A stretch of DNA of 34,769 nt from Brevibacterium sp. (lineage in GTDB: Bacteria; Actinomycetota; Actinomycetes; Actinomycetales; Brevibacteriaceae): positions 1-34,769 of the forward strand of contig JAPSIC010000014.1 of the NCBI GenBank assembly GCA_031179165.1, in the 5' to 3' direction. Shown piece after piece: positions 8,116 through 18,946 of the stretch (position 1 is the stretch's first letter; each line of letters begins with the position of its first letter). The notes under the pieces were generated by a model. The model ran no database searches. It was not told the DNA's origin and saw only the letters and a program-made list of their open reading frames with translations. Position numbers and translations under genes: made by a program.

Positions 8116-9566
8116 TGCCCGCTCACATCGCCGGCACCATGCACGCCACGCCCGCGCCCGTATGGCTGCCCTATCCCGACGACGTCAACGCGCTCCTGCC
8201 CAGTCTGTGGGCACGGAACGTGGCCAAGAACTCCGACGGGGTCCTCACCGTCGCCGGCCATGCCGTGACCGACCTCGCTCGCGACTACGGCACCCCGACG
8301 CTGGTGCTCGACGTCGAGGACTTCAAGGCCCGGGCCCGTGAATACCGTGACGCCTACGCCCTCGCCTTCGCTCCCGAGCAGGGCCGGTCGGGCTCGCAGG
8401 TGTTCTACGCGGGCAAGGCGTTCCTGTGCACCGCCGTCGCCCGCTGGGTCCACGAGGCCGGGCTCGGCCTCGACACCTGCTCGCTGGGGGAGATGATGAT
8501 CGCCCGCGCCGCCGGCGTCCCCGGGGAGAAGGTCGGTCTGCACGGCAACAACAAATCCGTGGCCGAGCTCGAGTACGCCCTCGACTACGGCGTCGGCCGG
8601 ATCATCGTCGACAGCCTCGACGAGATCGACCGGCTCGAGCGCATCGCCGCCGCCCGGGGAGTCGTCGCGCCCGTGATGCTGCGGGTGACCGTCGGGGTCG
8701 AAGCCCACACCCACGACTTCATCGCCACCGCCCACGAAGATCAGAAGTTCGGCCTGTCCCTGTCCTCGGGCATGGCCGCGAAGGCCGCCGAGGCGGTCGT
8801 CGGCTCCTCCCACTTGCGCTTCGACGGCCTGCACTCCCACATCGGGTCCCAGATCTTCGACATCTCCGGATTCCAGGTCGCGGCGGCCCGCGTCCTCGAG
8901 CTGCGGGCCGAGATCATGCGCACCCACGGCGTCGACCTGCCCGAGGTCGACCTCGGCGGTGGGTTCGGAATCCGCTATACCTCCCAGGACACCCCGATCC
9001 CGGTCGGGGAGATGGCGGCCGAGCTCGCCGAGGTGGTGGTCAAGGAATGCCGCGGCCTCGGCACCGACGTCCCCCACATCTCGGTCGAGCCCGGGCGGGC
9101 GATCGTGTCCCCGGCCGTGTTCACCCTCTACGAGGTGGGCACCGTCAAGGAGGTGCACACCGACACCGGGATCCGCACCTATGTCGCCGTCGACGGGGGG
9201 ATGAGCGACAACATCCGGACAGCTCTCTACGACGCCGACTATTCGTGTAGCTTGGCCAATCGGAACTCGGATGCCGAACCCACGATCATCCGCGTCGTCG
9301 GCAAGCACTGCGAGTCCGGCGACATCATCGTGCGAGACGAATACATGGGCGCGGACGTCGCGCCCGGCGATCTCATCGCGGTGCCGGGCACGGGGGCGTA
9401 CTGCCGGCCGCTGGCCAACAACTACAACCACCTGCCCAAGCCCGGAGTGCTCGCGGTGAGCACGGATGGGGCGGAGTGGATCGTGACACCCGAGAGCTAT
9501 GCCCAGATGCTCAGCAGCGATCCGGGCATGACCACATCGACAGACAGTGAGAAGGCAGGGAAATGA
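8115..9566 (+). CDS. lysA: Diaminopimelate decarboxylase
   Basis: 483 residues, start ATG 8115 overlapping the previous stop. It is a PLP-dependent fold-type III decarboxylase: the PLP lysine is Lys101 in QVFYAGKAFL, followed by GLGLDTCSLGE and HGNNKS. Further on are HSHIGSQI, the glycine loop DLGGGFGI, EPGRAIV, and the CESGDIIV active-site cysteine motif. It makes L-lysine from meso-diaminopimelate, the last step of the pathway. The N-terminal extension of about 20 residues is typical of actinobacterial LysA. Its stop overlaps the hom start (ATGA), within one tightly packed operon. Confidence 0.95.
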   Translation: MPAHIAGTMHATPAPVWLPYPDDVNALLPSLWARNVAKNSDGVLTVAGHAVTDLARDYGTPTLVLDVEDFKARAREYRDAYALAFAPEQGRSGSQVFYAGKAFLCTAVARWVHEAGLGLDTCSLGEMMIARAAGVPGEKVGLHGNNKSVAELEYALDYGVGRIIVDSLDEIDRLERIAAARGVVAPVMLRVTVGVEAHTHDFIATAHEDQKFGLSLSSGMAAKAAEAVVGSSHLRFDGLHSHIGSQIFDISGFQVAAARVLELRAEIMRTHGVDLPEVDLGGGFGIRYTSQDTPIPVGEMAAELAEVVVKECRGLGTDVPHISVEPGRAIVSPAVFTLYEVGTVKEVHTDTGIRTYVAVDGGMSDNIRTALYDADYSCSLANRNSDAEPTIIRVVGKHCESGDIIVRDEYMGADVAPGDLIAVPGTGAYCRPLANNYNHLPKPGVLAVSTDGAEWIVTPESYAQMLSSDPGMTTSTDSEKAGK

Positions 9567-10870
9567 AGCCACTGAGAGTTGCCATGCTCGGATGCGGAGT
9601 CGTCGGCACGGAGGTCGCCGCCCGCATCGTCAGCCGATCCGAGGACCTGACCGAGCGGATCGGGGCTCCCCTCGAGCTGAGCGCGGTCGTCGTGCGCGAC
9701 ACCTCCCGCCCGCGCCGCGGAATCGACCCCGAGCTGCTGACGACCGACGCCGAGGCGGCCATCGCCGACGCCGACATCGTCATCGAGCTGATGGGCGGCA
9801 TCGAACCCGCCAAGACGCTGATCACCCGGGCGCTCAACCAGGGCTCGTCCGTCGTCACCGCCAACAAGGCGCTGCTGGCCGCCCACTACGGCGAGCTGAT
9901 GTCCGCCGCCGACCGCGCCAGCGTCCGGCTCGAGCACGAAGCCGCGGTGGCCGGGGCGATCCCGATCATCCGCCCCGTCGGCGACTCCCTGGCCGGTGAC
10001 CGGATCGACCGGATCATGGGCATCGTCAACGGCACCACCAACTACATCCTCGACCAGATGGACTCGGAGGGCTGGGAGTTCGATCGCGCTCTGGCCACCG
10101 CCCAGGAACTGGGCTACGCCGAGACGGACCCGACGGCCGACATCGGCGGGCACGACGCCGCGGCCAAGGCCGCGATCCTGTCCTCCCTGGCCTTCCACGC
10201 TCCAGTCTCGAGCGACGACGTCCACGTCGAGGGCATCGAGGACATCACCGCCGAGATGGTCGCCACCGCCAAGGACCAGGGCTTCGTGATCAAACTCCTG
10301 GCCGTGTGCGAACGCGTCGCCGACTCCCCGGCCGGTGCCGGCCTCTCCGCCCGCGTGTACCCGGCCCTGCTCAGCCGCAGCCACCCCCTGGCCGCCGTCC
10401 GCGGGGCGTTCAACGCCGTCTTCATCGAGGCCGAAGCCGCGGGCGAGCTGATGTTCTACGGTCAGGGAGCCGGGGGCGCCCCGACCGCCTCGGCGGTCCT
10501 CGGCGACGTCGTCTCCGTGGCCCGGCGCCGGGTGCTCGGCGGCCGCGGCCAGTACGAGCGCCCGTTCCACGAGGACTCGACGATCCTGCCGATCTCGGCG
10601 ATCACCACGCGCTACCACATCACGCTCGACGTCGTCGACCGTCCCGGTGTGCTGGCCGCCGTCTCCGAGGTCTTCGCCGACGAGGGTGCCTCGATCGAGC
10701 TCATGCGCCAGACCGTGGGCGAGATCGACGAGGACGAGACCCAGCACGCGAAGCTCGTGCTCGCCACCCACTCCAACACCGACGCGACACTGGCACGGAC
10801 GGTCGACCGCCTCGGCGACCTGTCCGTGGTGCGCGCGGTCAGCTCCGTGATCCGTGTGGAAGGACAGTGA
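9563..10870 (+). CDS. hom: Homoserine dehydrogenase
   Basis: 435 residues, start ATG 9563 overlapping the lysA stop, with AAGGCAGGGAA upstream. The N-terminal NAD(P)-binding loop is [11 protein letters not shown]. The catalytic domain has the NKALLA and [11 protein letters not shown] motifs. A C-terminal ACT domain begins at about residue 352 ([20 protein letters not shown]), the usual site of threonine feedback in actinobacterial Hom. It reduces aspartate semialdehyde to homoserine, the branch point to threonine and methionine. Confidence 0.96.
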   Translation: MKPLRVAMLGCGVVGTEVAARIVSRSEDLTERIGAPLELSAVVVRDTSRPRRGIDPELLTTDAEAAIADADIVIELMGGIEPAKTLITRALNQGSSVVTANKALLAAHYGELMSAADRASVRLEHEAAVAGAIPIIRPVGDSLAGDRIDRIMGIVNGTTNYILDQMDSEGWEFDRALATAQELGYAETDPTADIGGHDAAAKAAILSSLAFHAPVSSDDVHVEGIEDITAEMVATAKDQGFVIKLLAVCERVADSPAGAGLSARVYPALLSRSHPLAAVRGAFNAVFIEAEAAGELMFYGQGAGGAPTASAVLGDVVSVARRRVLGGRGQYERPFHEDSTILPISAITTRYHITLDVVDRPGVLAAVSEVFADEGASIELMRQTVGEIDEDETQHAKLVLATHSNTDATLARTVDRLGDLSVVRAVSSVIRVEGQ

Positions 10871-10872
10871 CA

Positions 10873-11958
10873 ATGAGCAGTTTCCCCAGGCAGCAGTGGC
10901 AGGGCGTGGTCGACGAGTACCGCAGCCTGCTCGACATCGCCGATTCCACCCCGTCCGTGACCCTGGGGGAGGGCGGAACCCCGCTGATCCGGGCCGAGAA
11001 GCTCAGCGAGCTCACCGGGGCGAAGGTGTGGGTGAAGTACGAGGGCCTCAACCCCACCGGCTCGTTCAAGGACCGGGGGATGACGATGGCGATCACCAAG
11101 GCCGCCGCCGCCGGCGCCAAGGCAGTCATCTGCGCCTCGACGGGCAACACCTCGGCCTCGGCCGCAGCCTACGCGACGAAGGCCGGGCTGACCTGCGCCG
11201 TGCTGGTGCCCACGGGCAAGATCGCCCCCGGGAAGATGAGCCAGGCGATCGCCCACGGCGCCACCCTGCTCGAGGTCGACGGCAACTTCGACGACTGCCT
11301 GACCCTGTGCCGGAAGCTCTCCGAGTCCTACCCGGTGCACCTGGTCAACTCGGTGAACCCCGACCGGATCGAAGGTCAGAAGACCGCGTCGTTCGAGGTC
11401 GTCGACGTCCTCGGCGACGCCCCCGACATCCACGTCCTGCCCGTCGGCAATGCCGGCAACATCACGGCCTACTGGAAGGGCTACCGGCAGTACCACGAGA
11501 TCGGAGTCTCGACCCGTCTGCCGCGGATGTGGGGATTCCAGGCCGCCGGCGCCGCCCCCCTCGTGCTCGGCCACCCCGTCGACGATCCCGATACGATCGC
11601 CACCGCGATCCGGATCGGCAAGCCCGCCAGCTGGGAGCAGGCGATCGAGGCCCGCGACTCCTCGGGCGGGCTCATCGACTCCGTCACGGATGAGGAGATC
11701 CTCGCCGCGCACAAGATCCTCTCCCGCGAGGAGGGCATCTTCGTCGAACCCGGCTCCGCCGCCTCGGTGGCGGGACTGCTCAAGCGCTCGGCGGCCGGGG
11801 ACGTCCCGGCCGGGGCGACGATCGCCGTCACCGTCACCGGCCACGGGCTCAAGGATCCCGCCTGGGCCCTGCACACTGAGGACGGTTCGGCCATCGAACC
11901 CACCCGTGTCCCGGTGGACGCTGTCAGCGCCGCCCGTGCACTGGGGCTCGAAGCTTGA
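10873..11958 (+). CDS. thrC: Threonine synthase
   Basis: 361 residues. ATG 10873 is preferred over GTG 10867 because AAGGA lies at good spacing upstream; two bases separate it from the hom stop. It is a fold-type II PLP enzyme with PLP lysine Lys66 in [10 protein letters not shown], the [13 protein letters not shown] helix and GNAGNI phosphate loop. It converts O-phosphohomoserine to threonine. The short form (about 360 residues) is typical of actinobacteria. The stop overlaps the next gene's TTG. Confidence 0.96.
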   Translation: MSSFPRQQWQGVVDEYRSLLDIADSTPSVTLGEGGTPLIRAEKLSELTGAKVWVKYEGLNPTGSFKDRGMTMAITKAAAAGAKAVICASTGNTSASAAAYATKAGLTCAVLVPTGKIAPGKMSQAIAHGATLLEVDGNFDDCLTLCRKLSESYPVHLVNSVNPDRIEGQKTASFEVVDVLGDAPDIHVLPVGNAGNITAYWKGYRQYHEIGVSTRLPRMWGFQAAGAAPLVLGHPVDDPDTIATAIRIGKPASWEQAIEARDSSGGLIDSVTDEEILAAHKILSREEGIFVEPGSAASVAGLLKRSAAGDVPAGATIAVTVTGHGLKDPAWALHTEDGSAIEPTRVPVDAVSAARALGLEA

Positions 11959-12860
11959 GCGTGCAGCACCTCATCGAGGTGCCGGCCACTTCGGCGAACC
12001 TCGGCCCCGGCTACGATGCGCTCGGCATCGCCCTCGATGTCTGCGACTCCCTGACCCTGACCATCCACGACGAACCGGTCGACCCGAGCCGATGCGTGAG
12101 CGTCACGGGGGAGAGCGCGACGACGCTGCCCCGGGACCGGACCCATCTGGTCATGCGGGTCCTCGCCGAGGTGGCCACGAGCGAGTACGGGCCCGAGGCG
12201 GCCGCCGTCGTCGACCGGCTCACCCTTGAGTGCGTGAATCGGATCCCGCATTCGCGCGGGCTCGGATCGTCGGCGGCGGCCGTCGTGGCGGGTATCGTCC
12301 TGGCCGGCATCGTCGGCGCGCACTCCGGAGGCGAGGAACTGCCCCGCGAGCGGGTGCTGGAGCTGGCGACAGAACTCGAGGGACACCCCGACAACGCCGC
12401 CCCGGCCGTCTACGGCGGCCTCACGATCGCCCTGTCCCACCCCGCCCGGGCGTGGCAGGTGCCGGTGAACACGATCTCCGACGTCACCGTGCTGGTTCCC
12501 GAGACCCGCCTCGACACGGCGATCGCCCGCGGGCTGATGCCGGCCTCGATCGAGCACGAGATCGCCGCGGAGAACTCCGCGCGGACCGGACTGCTCGTGC
12601 ACGGCTTCACCACCGACGCCTCGGTGCTGATGGAGGCCACGGCCGATCTCCTGCATCAGGAGTTCCGCCGCGAGGCGTACCCGGACTCGATGGAGCTCGT
12701 CGACCGTCTCCGCGCGGCCGGACTGCCGGCCGTCATCTCGGGTGCGGGACCGACGGTCCTGGTGCTCTCCGACGCTGTGGATGAGAGCTTCGCGCCCGCG
12801 GTGAAGCTCATTCGCACGGCCGTTGACCTCGGAGGATACCGGACACAACGGGTGAATTGA
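11955..12860 (+). CDS. thrB: Homoserine kinase (GHMP family)
   Basis: About 301 residues. The start is uncertain: TTG 11955 overlaps the thrC stop (TTGA), and GTG 11961 is two codons later. The N-terminus [18 protein letters not shown] is the first GHMP motif. The ATP loop [17 protein letters not shown] follows at about residue 95, and the C-terminal motif is [13 protein letters not shown]. It phosphorylates homoserine, feeding ThrC. It is the last gene of the operon that starts with the ArgS-like gene. Confidence 0.95.
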   Translation: MSVQHLIEVPATSANLGPGYDALGIALDVCDSLTLTIHDEPVDPSRCVSVTGESATTLPRDRTHLVMRVLAEVATSEYGPEAAAVVDRLTLECVNRIPHSRGLGSSAAAVVAGIVLAGIVGAHSGGEELPRERVLELATELEGHPDNAAPAVYGGLTIALSHPARAWQVPVNTISDVTVLVPETRLDTAIARGLMPASIEHEIAAENSARTGLLVHGFTTDASVLMEATADLLHQEFRREAYPDSMELVDRLRAAGLPAVISGAGPTVLVLSDAVDESFAPAVKLIRTAVDLGGYRTQRVN

Positions 12861-13081
12861 CCGAGAATTCGCGCGATCGACCCCGAAAGAGTAAACTGGT
12901 GGTGTTCCGACAGTGAACGGGTTGAGCGCCCTTCGTGCATGCCCAATCGAGTTTCACCATCTCTGGAACGTCTCCTGCTCACTCTTTGGCAGGATTTCTT
13001 TCACAATGCACCGACAGGGTGTTTCCGTCGCCGTGAGTATACGGCTCTTGCCGCACGGCCGAATGAGGGAGAAAGACCTTC
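12861..13081 (+). promoter_or_regulatory. rho promoter and long leader
   Basis: TAAACT at 12892-12897 is a good -10 (the -35 is weak, TTCGCG near 12868). The start near 12904 gives a leader of about 180 nt before the rho GTG. The stretch is richer in A and T than its surroundings and pyrimidine-rich in the middle (12955-12995), as expected for a Rho-sensitive leader. Long leaders that mediate Rho autoregulation are known in other bacteria; here it is inference. A 63-codon frame starting at 12939 overlaps the rho start in another frame and is not supported. Confidence 0.5.
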
Positions 13082-15124
13082 GTGTCTGAAACCACTACTC
13101 AAGATTCCGCATCACGCACAGGCAGCCTGACCGCACTGCGTCTTCCCCAGCTGCAGGAAATGGCAGCGGGTCTGGGAATCAAGGGGTACCGTCGGCTTCG
13201 CAAAAGCGAACTGATCGACGCCATCAAGAACTCCCAGGGCTCCGGCGCCTCGACCGCCGCGGCGAAGAAGTCCGCTCCCGCGGCCACCGAACCGACCGCC
13301 TCGGCGTCAGTCGCCGAGGACGGACAGAGCGCACCGAAACGTCGCTCCTCCCGTCGCAGCGCCGCCGCTGACACGGCCGCTCCTGCGGCCGCCGCGGCCC
13401 CCGAAGCGGCACAAGCCCCCGCAGCTGCACCGGCCGCCGACACCGCGCCGGCCGCCGAATTCTCCTCCGCCGACTCTGCCCCCGCTGCCTCTGCCGGGAC
13501 CACCGAACCGTCCGCCACGAGCACCGAGGAGGGCGAGGCGCAGCAGGGCGAGAACCAGCGCTCACGTCGCAGCCGCTCCCGCCGCGGCGGAGAGTCCCGC
13601 AACGACGGCGCCGAGATCCCCGAGTCCGAGGACCGCGAGGATCGCGGCAACGGTCGTCGTGGCCGTGGCGGCGACGACTCCGAGCGCGGCAACGACCGCT
13701 CCGAGCGCGGAGGCCGCGGCAACGACCGTCGCAGCCGTCAGGGCGACGACAGTGACCGCGGCAATAGTGACCGCGGCAACGACCGTCGCAGCCGTCAGGG
13801 CGACGACTCCGACCGTGAGGACCGCGGCAACGGTCGTCGGGGCCGCGGCGGCGACGACACCGACCGCCGCAGCCGCGGCGGCGATGACGACGACCGCGGC
13901 AACCGTCGCGGCCGGGGACGCGACCGCAAGCGCCGCGGCCGCGGCGACGAGCCGGAGATCCGCAGCGACGATGTGCTCATCCCCGTCGGCGGCATCCTCG
14001 ACGTCCACGACAACTACGCGTTCCTGCGGACTTCGGGCTACCTGCCCGGGCCCAACGACGTCTACGTCTCGGCGTCGATGGTGCGCAAGAACGGTCTGCG
14101 CAAGGGCGATGCCGTGGCCGGCGCGATCCGCCAGCAGCGCGACAACGACCGCAGCGGCAAGCGCGAGAAGTTCGATGCCCTGGTCCGCCTCGACTCCGTC
14201 AACGGACTGTCCGTCGACGACGCGCGCAGCCGCGTCGAGTTCTCCAAGCTGACCCCGCTCTACCCGCAGGAGCGCCTGCGCCTGGAAACGGGCGCGAAGA
14301 TCACCTCGACTCGCCTCATCGATCTCGTCACCCCCATCGGCAAGGGCCAGCGCGGTCTCATCGTCGCACCCCCGAAGGCGGGCAAGACCACGATCATGCA
14401 GCAGGTCGCCAATGCGATCACCGCGAACAACCCCGACGTGCACCTGATGGTCGTCCTCGTCGACGAACGGCCCGAAGAGGTCACCGACATGCAGCGCGCG
14501 GTCCAGGGCGAGGTCATCGCCTCGACCTTCGACCGTCCGGCCGACGACCACACGACGATCGCCGAACTGGCGATCGAACGGGCCAAGCGCCTCGTCGAGA
14601 TGGGCTCGAACGTCGTCGTCCTCCTCGACAACATCACCCGCCTGGCCCGCGCCTACAACATCGCACAGCCGGCATCGGGACGGATCCTGTCCGGCGGTGT
14701 CGACGCGAACGCGCTCTACCCGCCGAAGAAGTTCTTCGGCGCCGCCCGCAACATCGAGGGCGGAGGCTCGCTGACCATCCTGGCGACCGCTCTGGTCGAG
14801 ACCGGCTCGAAGATGGACGAGGTCATCTTCGAGGAGTTCAAGGGCACCGGCAACATGGAGCTGCGTCTCTCGCGTCATCTCGCCGACAAGCGCATCTTCC
14901 CGGCCATCGACGTCAACTCCTCGAGCACGCGTCGCGAGGAGATGCTGATGACCCCGGAGGAGACCAAGGTGATGTGGAAGCTGCGCCGTCTCCTCTCCGG
15001 GCTCGAGCAGCAGCAGGCCGTCGAACTGCTCATGTCCAAGCTCAAGGAGACCGGTTCGAACGCCGAGTTCCTGATGCAGGTGCAGAAGACGACGCCGCTG
15101 CCGAAGTCGTCCACCGACGATTGA
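13082..15124 (+). CDS. rho: Transcription termination factor Rho with large Arg/Gly/Asp-rich insert
   Basis: 680 residues from GTG 13082, with GGGAGAAAG upstream. Residues of about 12-48 are the Rho_N helical domain ([20 protein letters not shown]). About 55-150 is an Ala/Pro/Thr linker. About 155-290 is an Arg/Gly/Asp/Asn insert with repeats such as [15 protein letters not shown]. The RNA-binding cold-shock-like domain follows at about 295-365. The ATPase has Walker [10 protein letters not shown] (Lys435) and the Walker B region [16 protein letters not shown]. Rho is a hexameric RNA helicase that ends transcription. High-GC actinobacteria, e.g. Micrococcus luteus, carry a similar RNA-binding insert. 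The gene is followed after 1 nt by prfA. Confidence 0.97.
   Translation: MSETTTQDSASRTGSLTALRLPQLQEMAAGLGIKGYRRLRKSELIDAIKNSQGSGASTAAAKKSAPAATEPTASASVAEDGQSAPKRRSSRRSAAADTAAPAAAAAPEAAQAPAAAPAADTAPAAEFSSADSAPAASAGTTEPSATSTEEGEAQQGENQRSRRSRSRRGGESRNDGAEIPESEDREDRGNGRRGRGGDDSERGNDRSERGGRGNDRRSRQGDDSDRGNSDRGNDRRSRQGDDSDREDRGNGRRGRGGDDTDRRSRGGDDDDRGNRRGRGRDRKRRGRGDEPEIRSDDVLIPVGGILDVHDNYAFLRTSGYLPGPNDVYVSASMVRKNGLRKGDAVAGAIRQQRDNDRSGKREKFDALVRLDSVNGLSVDDARSRVEFSKLTPLYPQERLRLETGAKITSTRLIDLVTPIGKGQRGLIVAPPKAGKTTIMQQVANAITANNPDVHLMVVLVDERPEEVTDMQRAVQGEVIASTFDRPADDHTTIAELAIERAKRLVEMGSNVVVLLDNITRLARAYNIAQPASGRILSGGVDANALYPPKKFFGAARNIEGGGSLTILATALVETGSKMDEVIFEEFKGTGNMELRLSRHLADKRIFPAIDVNSSSTRREEMLMTPEETKVMWKLRRLLSGLEQQQAVELLMSKLKETGSNAEFLMQVQKTTPLPKSSTDD
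13714..13807 (+). repeat. In-frame 37-bp direct repeat inside the rho insert
   Basis: The 37 bases at 13714-13750 recur identically at 13771-13807, 57 bp (19 codons) apart, encoding [12 protein letters not shown] twice. A second, less perfect pair of about 50 bp (13631-13680 and 13811-13860) lies 180 bp (60 codons) apart. All periods are multiples of three, so copy changes would keep the frame. Confidence 0.85.
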
Positions 15125-15125
15125 G

Positions 15126-16205
15126 ATGGGCGACGACGACACCCTCAGGGCCAGCCTCGGCGTGCTGCTCGACGAGCACGCGCGCCTGCAGGAAGAGCTC
15201 TCCGACCCGGCCGTGCACGCGGATGCCGGCCGGGCCAAGAAGCTGAGCCGGCGCTACTCCGAGCTGGAGAAGGTGGCCGTCGCCGCCCGCCGGTACCAGC
15301 AGATCGATGAGGACCTGGCCGCGGCGGAGGAATTCGCCGTCGAGGATCCCGACTTCGCCGCCGAGGTCACCCGCCTGCGGGAGGAGCACGCAGGCGTGGC
15401 GACCGAGCTGAAGGATCTGCTCGTGCCCGGCGACCCCGATGACGCCCGCGACGCGATCATCGAGATCAAGGCCGGTGAGGGTGGAGACGAGTCCGCCCTG
15501 TTCGCAGGGGACCTGCTGCGGATGTACCAGCGCTGGATCGACTCCCGCGGGTGGTCCTCACAGATCCTCGACGCCACCCACTCCGATCTCGGCGGGTACA
15601 AGGACGTCACCCTGGCCGTCAAGGCCAAGGACGCCGGCGCCTACGGCTGGCTGAAGTTCGAAGGGGGAGTCCACCGGGTCCAGCGCGTCCCGGTGACCGA
15701 ATCCCAGGGCCGCATCCACACCTCGGCGGCGGGCGTCCTCGTCTTCCCCGAGGTCGACGAGCCCGAGGAGGTCCAGCTCGACGACAACGAGCTGCGCATC
15801 GACGTCTACCGATCCTCGGGCCCCGGCGGGCAGTCCGTGAACACGACCGACTCCGCGGTTCGCATCACGCACCTGCCGACCGGGATCACCGCGAGCTGCC
15901 AGAACGAGAAGTCCCAGCTGCAGAACAAGGAAGCCGCGCTGCGGATGCTCCGCGCCCGGATCCTGGCCAAGCAGGCGGAGGAGGCCGCGGCCGAGGCCGC
16001 CGACATCCGCCGGTCCCAGGTGCGCACCGTGGACCGGTCCGAACGGATCCGGACCTACAACTTCCCGGAGAACCGGATCACCGACCACCGCACCGGCTAC
16101 AAGGCGTACAACCTCGACCAGGTGCTCGCCGGAGACCTCGATCCCGTCATCGGCTCCTGCCGCGACGCCGACAAGGCGGCACGGCTGGATGCACTGGGGG
16201 ACTGA
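15126..16205 (+). CDS. prfA: Peptide chain release factor 1
   Basis: 359 residues, start ATG 15126 one base after the rho stop. The codon-recognition tripeptide Pro189-Val190-Thr191 (PVT, in [14 protein letters not shown]) is of RF1 type and reads UAG/UAA. The catalytic loop GPGGQSVN has Gly234-Gly235-Gln236. It hydrolyses peptidyl-tRNA at stop codons. The Gln is the substrate of PrmC, encoded next and overlapping by 17 nt. Confidence 0.97.
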   Translation: MGDDDTLRASLGVLLDEHARLQEELSDPAVHADAGRAKKLSRRYSELEKVAVAARRYQQIDEDLAAAEEFAVEDPDFAAEVTRLREEHAGVATELKDLLVPGDPDDARDAIIEIKAGEGGDESALFAGDLLRMYQRWIDSRGWSSQILDATHSDLGGYKDVTLAVKAKDAGAYGWLKFEGGVHRVQRVPVTESQGRIHTSAAGVLVFPEVDEPEEVQLDDNELRIDVYRSSGPGGQSVNTTDSAVRITHLPTGITASCQNEKSQLQNKEAALRMLRARILAKQAEEAAAEAADIRRSQVRTVDRSERIRTYNFPENRITDHRTGYKAYNLDQVLAGDLDPVIGSCRDADKAARLDALGD

Positions 16206-17124
16206 GCTGGACGCGCACGCCGGTCGGGACCGGGCGGAGGTCTCGCAGGTCCTGCGGGCGGCGGCCGGGCTCCTCGCCGAGGCCGGTGTGGCCAGTCCCG
16301 ACACGGATGCGGCCGCGCTGCTCGCCCATGCCTGGGGCCTCGACGGGCGGACGCTCTCGCGCAGGCGCCTGTTCGCCGAGTCGGTGCCGACCGGGGTGCT
16401 CGCCGACTTCGCCGAGCTCATCGCCCGCCGGCGGAGCCGGGTCCCGCTCCAGCACCTGACCGGCCGCGCGGCGTTCCGCCGACTCGACCTCCTGGTCGGG
16501 CGCGGCGTCTTCGTCCCCCGGCCCGAGACCGAGCTGCTCGTGACCGAGGTGCTCGACGCGCTGGGCACCCACGACGACGGGCGCGTGCCCTTCGTCATCG
16601 ACCTGTGCTCCGGCTCGGGGGCGATCACCCTGTCCCTGGCCTGTGAGCACCCGCGCCTGCGTGCGCTCGGAGTCGAACGCGAACCGGCCGCCCTCGACTG
16701 GTCCCTGCGCAACCGCGAGATCGCCGAGATCGGCGCCTCCGCGGTCGACTTCGTCCTCGGCGACGCGACCTCCTTCGCCGAGGACCATCCCGAGTTGTGC
16801 GGCAGCGCCGACGCGGTGGTGACGAACCCGCCCTACGTCCCCGACGACGCCCGCCCACAGGACCCCGAGGTCGCCGACCACGATCCGGCACCCGCGCTGT
16901 ACGGGGGAGTGAGTGGACTCGAGATCCCGGCGCTCATCATCGCCCAGGCCGAGCGGCTGCTGCGCCCGGACGGGGTCTTCATCATAGAGCACGGCGAGGA
17001 GCAGGGCCCGGGAGTGCGTGAGCTCCTCGACTCCACGGTCAGCCTGAGAGGCGCGCGGACGCGGCCGGACTACACTGGACGCGACCGCTACACCGTCGCC
17101 CGCCGCGCCGGCGCCGGCGACTGA
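16189..17124 (+). CDS. prmC: Release factor glutamine methyltransferase
   Basis: 311 residues. Start ATG 16189 lies inside the last codons of prfA. The N-terminal helical domain ([27 protein letters not shown]) is followed by a class I SAM methyltransferase fold: [26 protein letters not shown], and the N5-glutamine methyltransferase signature NPPY at 213-216. It methylates the GGQ glutamine of release factors, matching the upstream neighbour. Overlap with prfA implies translational coupling. Confidence 0.95.
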   Translation: MHWGTELDAHAGRDRAEVSQVLRAAAGLLAEAGVASPDTDAAALLAHAWGLDGRTLSRRRLFAESVPTGVLADFAELIARRRSRVPLQHLTGRAAFRRLDLLVGRGVFVPRPETELLVTEVLDALGTHDDGRVPFVIDLCSGSGAITLSLACEHPRLRALGVEREPAALDWSLRNREIAEIGASAVDFVLGDATSFAEDHPELCGSADAVVTNPPYVPDDARPQDPEVADHDPAPALYGGVSGLEIPALIIAQAERLLRPDGVFIIEHGEEQGPGVRELLDSTVSLRGARTRPDYTGRDRYTVARRAGAGD

Positions 17125-17185
17125 GACCCGGTCGGCGAGCAGCAGCTTGCGACCACCGCCAACCACGATTCGAAACGGGGAGTTC

Positions 17186-17836
17186 GTGTCCAGACGATTC
17201 GACGTCACTCAAGCCGAGATCCGCGACCTGGTCCTGGACGAATGCGCCAGGGTGAGCGAGGCGGGGAACCTGCTCGTCATCCCCACCGACACCGTGTACG
17301 GGATCGCCGCGGACGCGTTCAACGCCTCGGCGGTGGCGGCGCTGCTGGCGGCGAAGGGACGCGGCCGCGACATGCCCCCGCCGGTGCTCGTGCCGCGGGC
17401 GGAGACCGTGTTCGGGCTCATCGACGGCGTCGACGAACGACTCCTGGCCCTGACCAGCCGCTTCTGGCCGGGCCCGCTGACGATCATCGCCCCGGCCCAG
17501 CCGTCCCTCGACTGGGACCTCGGCGAGACGCATGGGACCGTGGCGGTGCGGATGCCCGACGACGACTGCGCTCTCGCGCTCCTGTCCCGGACCGGACCGC
17601 TGGCCGTCTCCAGCGCCAACATCTCCGGTCAGCCGGCGGCCACCTCGGCGGACGAGGCGCAGGAGATGCTCGGTGACTCCGTCGACATCTACCTCGACGG
17701 GGGAGTCCGCTCGAGCGGACTCGCCTCGACGATCGTCGACCTCAGCGGCGACGTGCCCCGGATCGTGCGGCAGGGCCCCCTGGCCGCGGCCGACCTGGCC
17801 GAGATCCTCCCCGAACTCAGCGACCAGGGTGACTGA
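17186..17836 (+). CDS. tsaC: L-threonylcarbamoyladenylate synthase (Sua5/YciO/YrdC family)
   Basis: 216 residues from GTG 17186, preceded by ACGGGGAG; the in-frame TTG at 17147 is a weaker choice. Motifs are IPTDTVYGIAADA, FWPGPLTIIA, VAVRMPDD, and SSANISGQPA. It makes threonylcarbamoyl-AMP from threonine, bicarbonate and ATP for the t6A37 modification of ANN-decoding tRNAs. It is the short form without the C-terminal Sua5 domain. It abuts the next gene directly, whose GTG follows the stop with no gap. Confidence 0.93.
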   Translation: MSRRFDVTQAEIRDLVLDECARVSEAGNLLVIPTDTVYGIAADAFNASAVAALLAAKGRGRDMPPPVLVPRAETVFGLIDGVDERLLALTSRFWPGPLTIIAPAQPSLDWDLGETHGTVAVRMPDDDCALALLSRTGPLAVSSANISGQPAATSADEAQEMLGDSVDIYLDGGVRSSGLASTIVDLSGDVPRIVRQGPLAAADLAEILPELSDQGD

Positions 17837-18946
17837 GTGCGCGCCTATCTCTTCATCCTCATCGTCTCCGCGCTCGTCGCCTACCTGCTCACCCCGATGG
17901 TGCGCCGGGTCGCCGAGCGCGGACACATCTTCTCTCCCCTGCGGGAGAGGGATGTGCACTCCATTCCCACGCCGAGGCTGGGGGGAGTGGCGATGTTCGG
18001 CGGAGTCGCCGTGGGACTCGTGTTCGCATCCCAAACCCCGTTCCTGCAGCGGATCTTCGTCGACATGGCCCCCGTCATCGGCGTCGCCGGCGCGGCCCTG
18101 GTCCTGTGCGTGCTCGGGATCATCGACGACATCTGGGACCTCCACTGGATCACGAAGCTCGCGGGCCAGGCCCTGGCGGCGGGATTCATGGCGATCAAGG
18201 GCGTCGCCCTGCTGTCGATCCCGTTCGGGGGAGTGATCATCGGCTCCCCGCGGATGTCGATCATCGTCACGATCCTCGTCGTCCTCGTCACGATCAACGC
18301 CGTCAACTTCGTCGACGGTCTCGACGGACTGGCCGCCGGCGTCGTCGCCATCGGGGGAAGCGCGTTCTTCATCTACTCCTACTGGCTGGCCCGCGACGCC
18401 TCCCCGGACTCCTACGCCAACCTCGCATCGCTGCTCATCGCGATCCTCGTCGGCTCCTGCGTGGGCTTCCTGCCGCACAACTTCAACCCCGCGCGGATCT
18501 TCATGGGCGACTCGGGGTCGATGCTCATCGGGCTGCTGCTGGCCGCCTCGACGATCCGGGTCACCGGTCAGGTCGATCCGGCCCTCATCGGCGAGGAACG
18601 CGTCTTCGCGACCTACCTGCCGATCATCCTCCCGATCGCGGTGATGTTCCTGCCCCTGCTCGACCTCGGTCTGGCCGTGGTGCGCCGACTGCTCGCCGGG
18701 CAGTCGCCGTTCTCCGCCGACGCCAAGCACCTCCATCACCGGATGCTGCGGCTGGGACACTCGCACGCCCGCGCCGTGCTCATCCTCTACGCCTGGACGG
18801 CCCTGATCGCCTTCGGCTCCGTGCTGCTGCTGTTCAGGAACTGGATCACCGTCCTCATCATCATCGGGGGACTCTTCGCCATCACCCTCGTGTTCACCTT
18901 CTACCCGCTGCGAGCACGGCAGAGAGCCAGAGAGGAGATCTCGTGA
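17837..18946 (+). CDS. wecA: WecA/TagO/Rfe-type UDP-GlcNAc:polyprenyl-phosphate GlcNAc-1-phosphate transferase
   Basis: 369 residues, GTG 17837 immediately after the tsaC stop. It is an integral membrane protein with about 10-11 hydrophobic segments. Family motifs: RRVAERGHIFSPLRERDVHSIPTPRLGG near the N-terminus, IIDDIWDL (Asp97, Asp98), NFVDGLDG (Asn157, Asp160), FMGDSGSM (Asp225), and HLHHRMLRLGHSH. It transfers a GlcNAc-1-phosphate to decaprenyl/undecaprenyl phosphate, starting teichoic or arabinogalactan-type linkage units. In mycobacteria wecA also precedes the atp genes. Its stop overlaps atpI (GTGA). Confidence 0.92.
   Translation: MRAYLFILIVSALVAYLLTPMVRRVAERGHIFSPLRERDVHSIPTPRLGGVAMFGGVAVGLVFASQTPFLQRIFVDMAPVIGVAGAALVLCVLGIIDDIWDLHWITKLAGQALAAGFMAIKGVALLSIPFGGVIIGSPRMSIIVTILVVLVTINAVNFVDGLDGLAAGVVAIGGSAFFIYSYWLARDASPDSYANLASLLIAILVGSCVGFLPHNFNPARIFMGDSGSMLIGLLLAASTIRVTGQVDPALIGEERVFATYLPIILPIAVMFLPLLDLGLAVVRRLLAGQSPFSADAKHLHHRMLRLGHSHARAVLILYAWTALIAFGSVLLLFRNWITVLIIIGGLFAITLVFTFYPLRARQRAREEIS

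Noticed and set aside
12939-13130. 63-codon frame in the rho leader that could be a leader peptide
   Set aside because: Overlaps the rho start in another frame, has no ribosome-binding site and atypical codons.
13620-13940. CRISPR-like repeats
   Set aside because: The repeats are in-frame low-complexity codons inside rho, with no uniform spacers.
13562-15238. Long minus-strand frame opposite rho
   Set aside because: Low-complexity mirror of the rho insert and ATPase; no start context.
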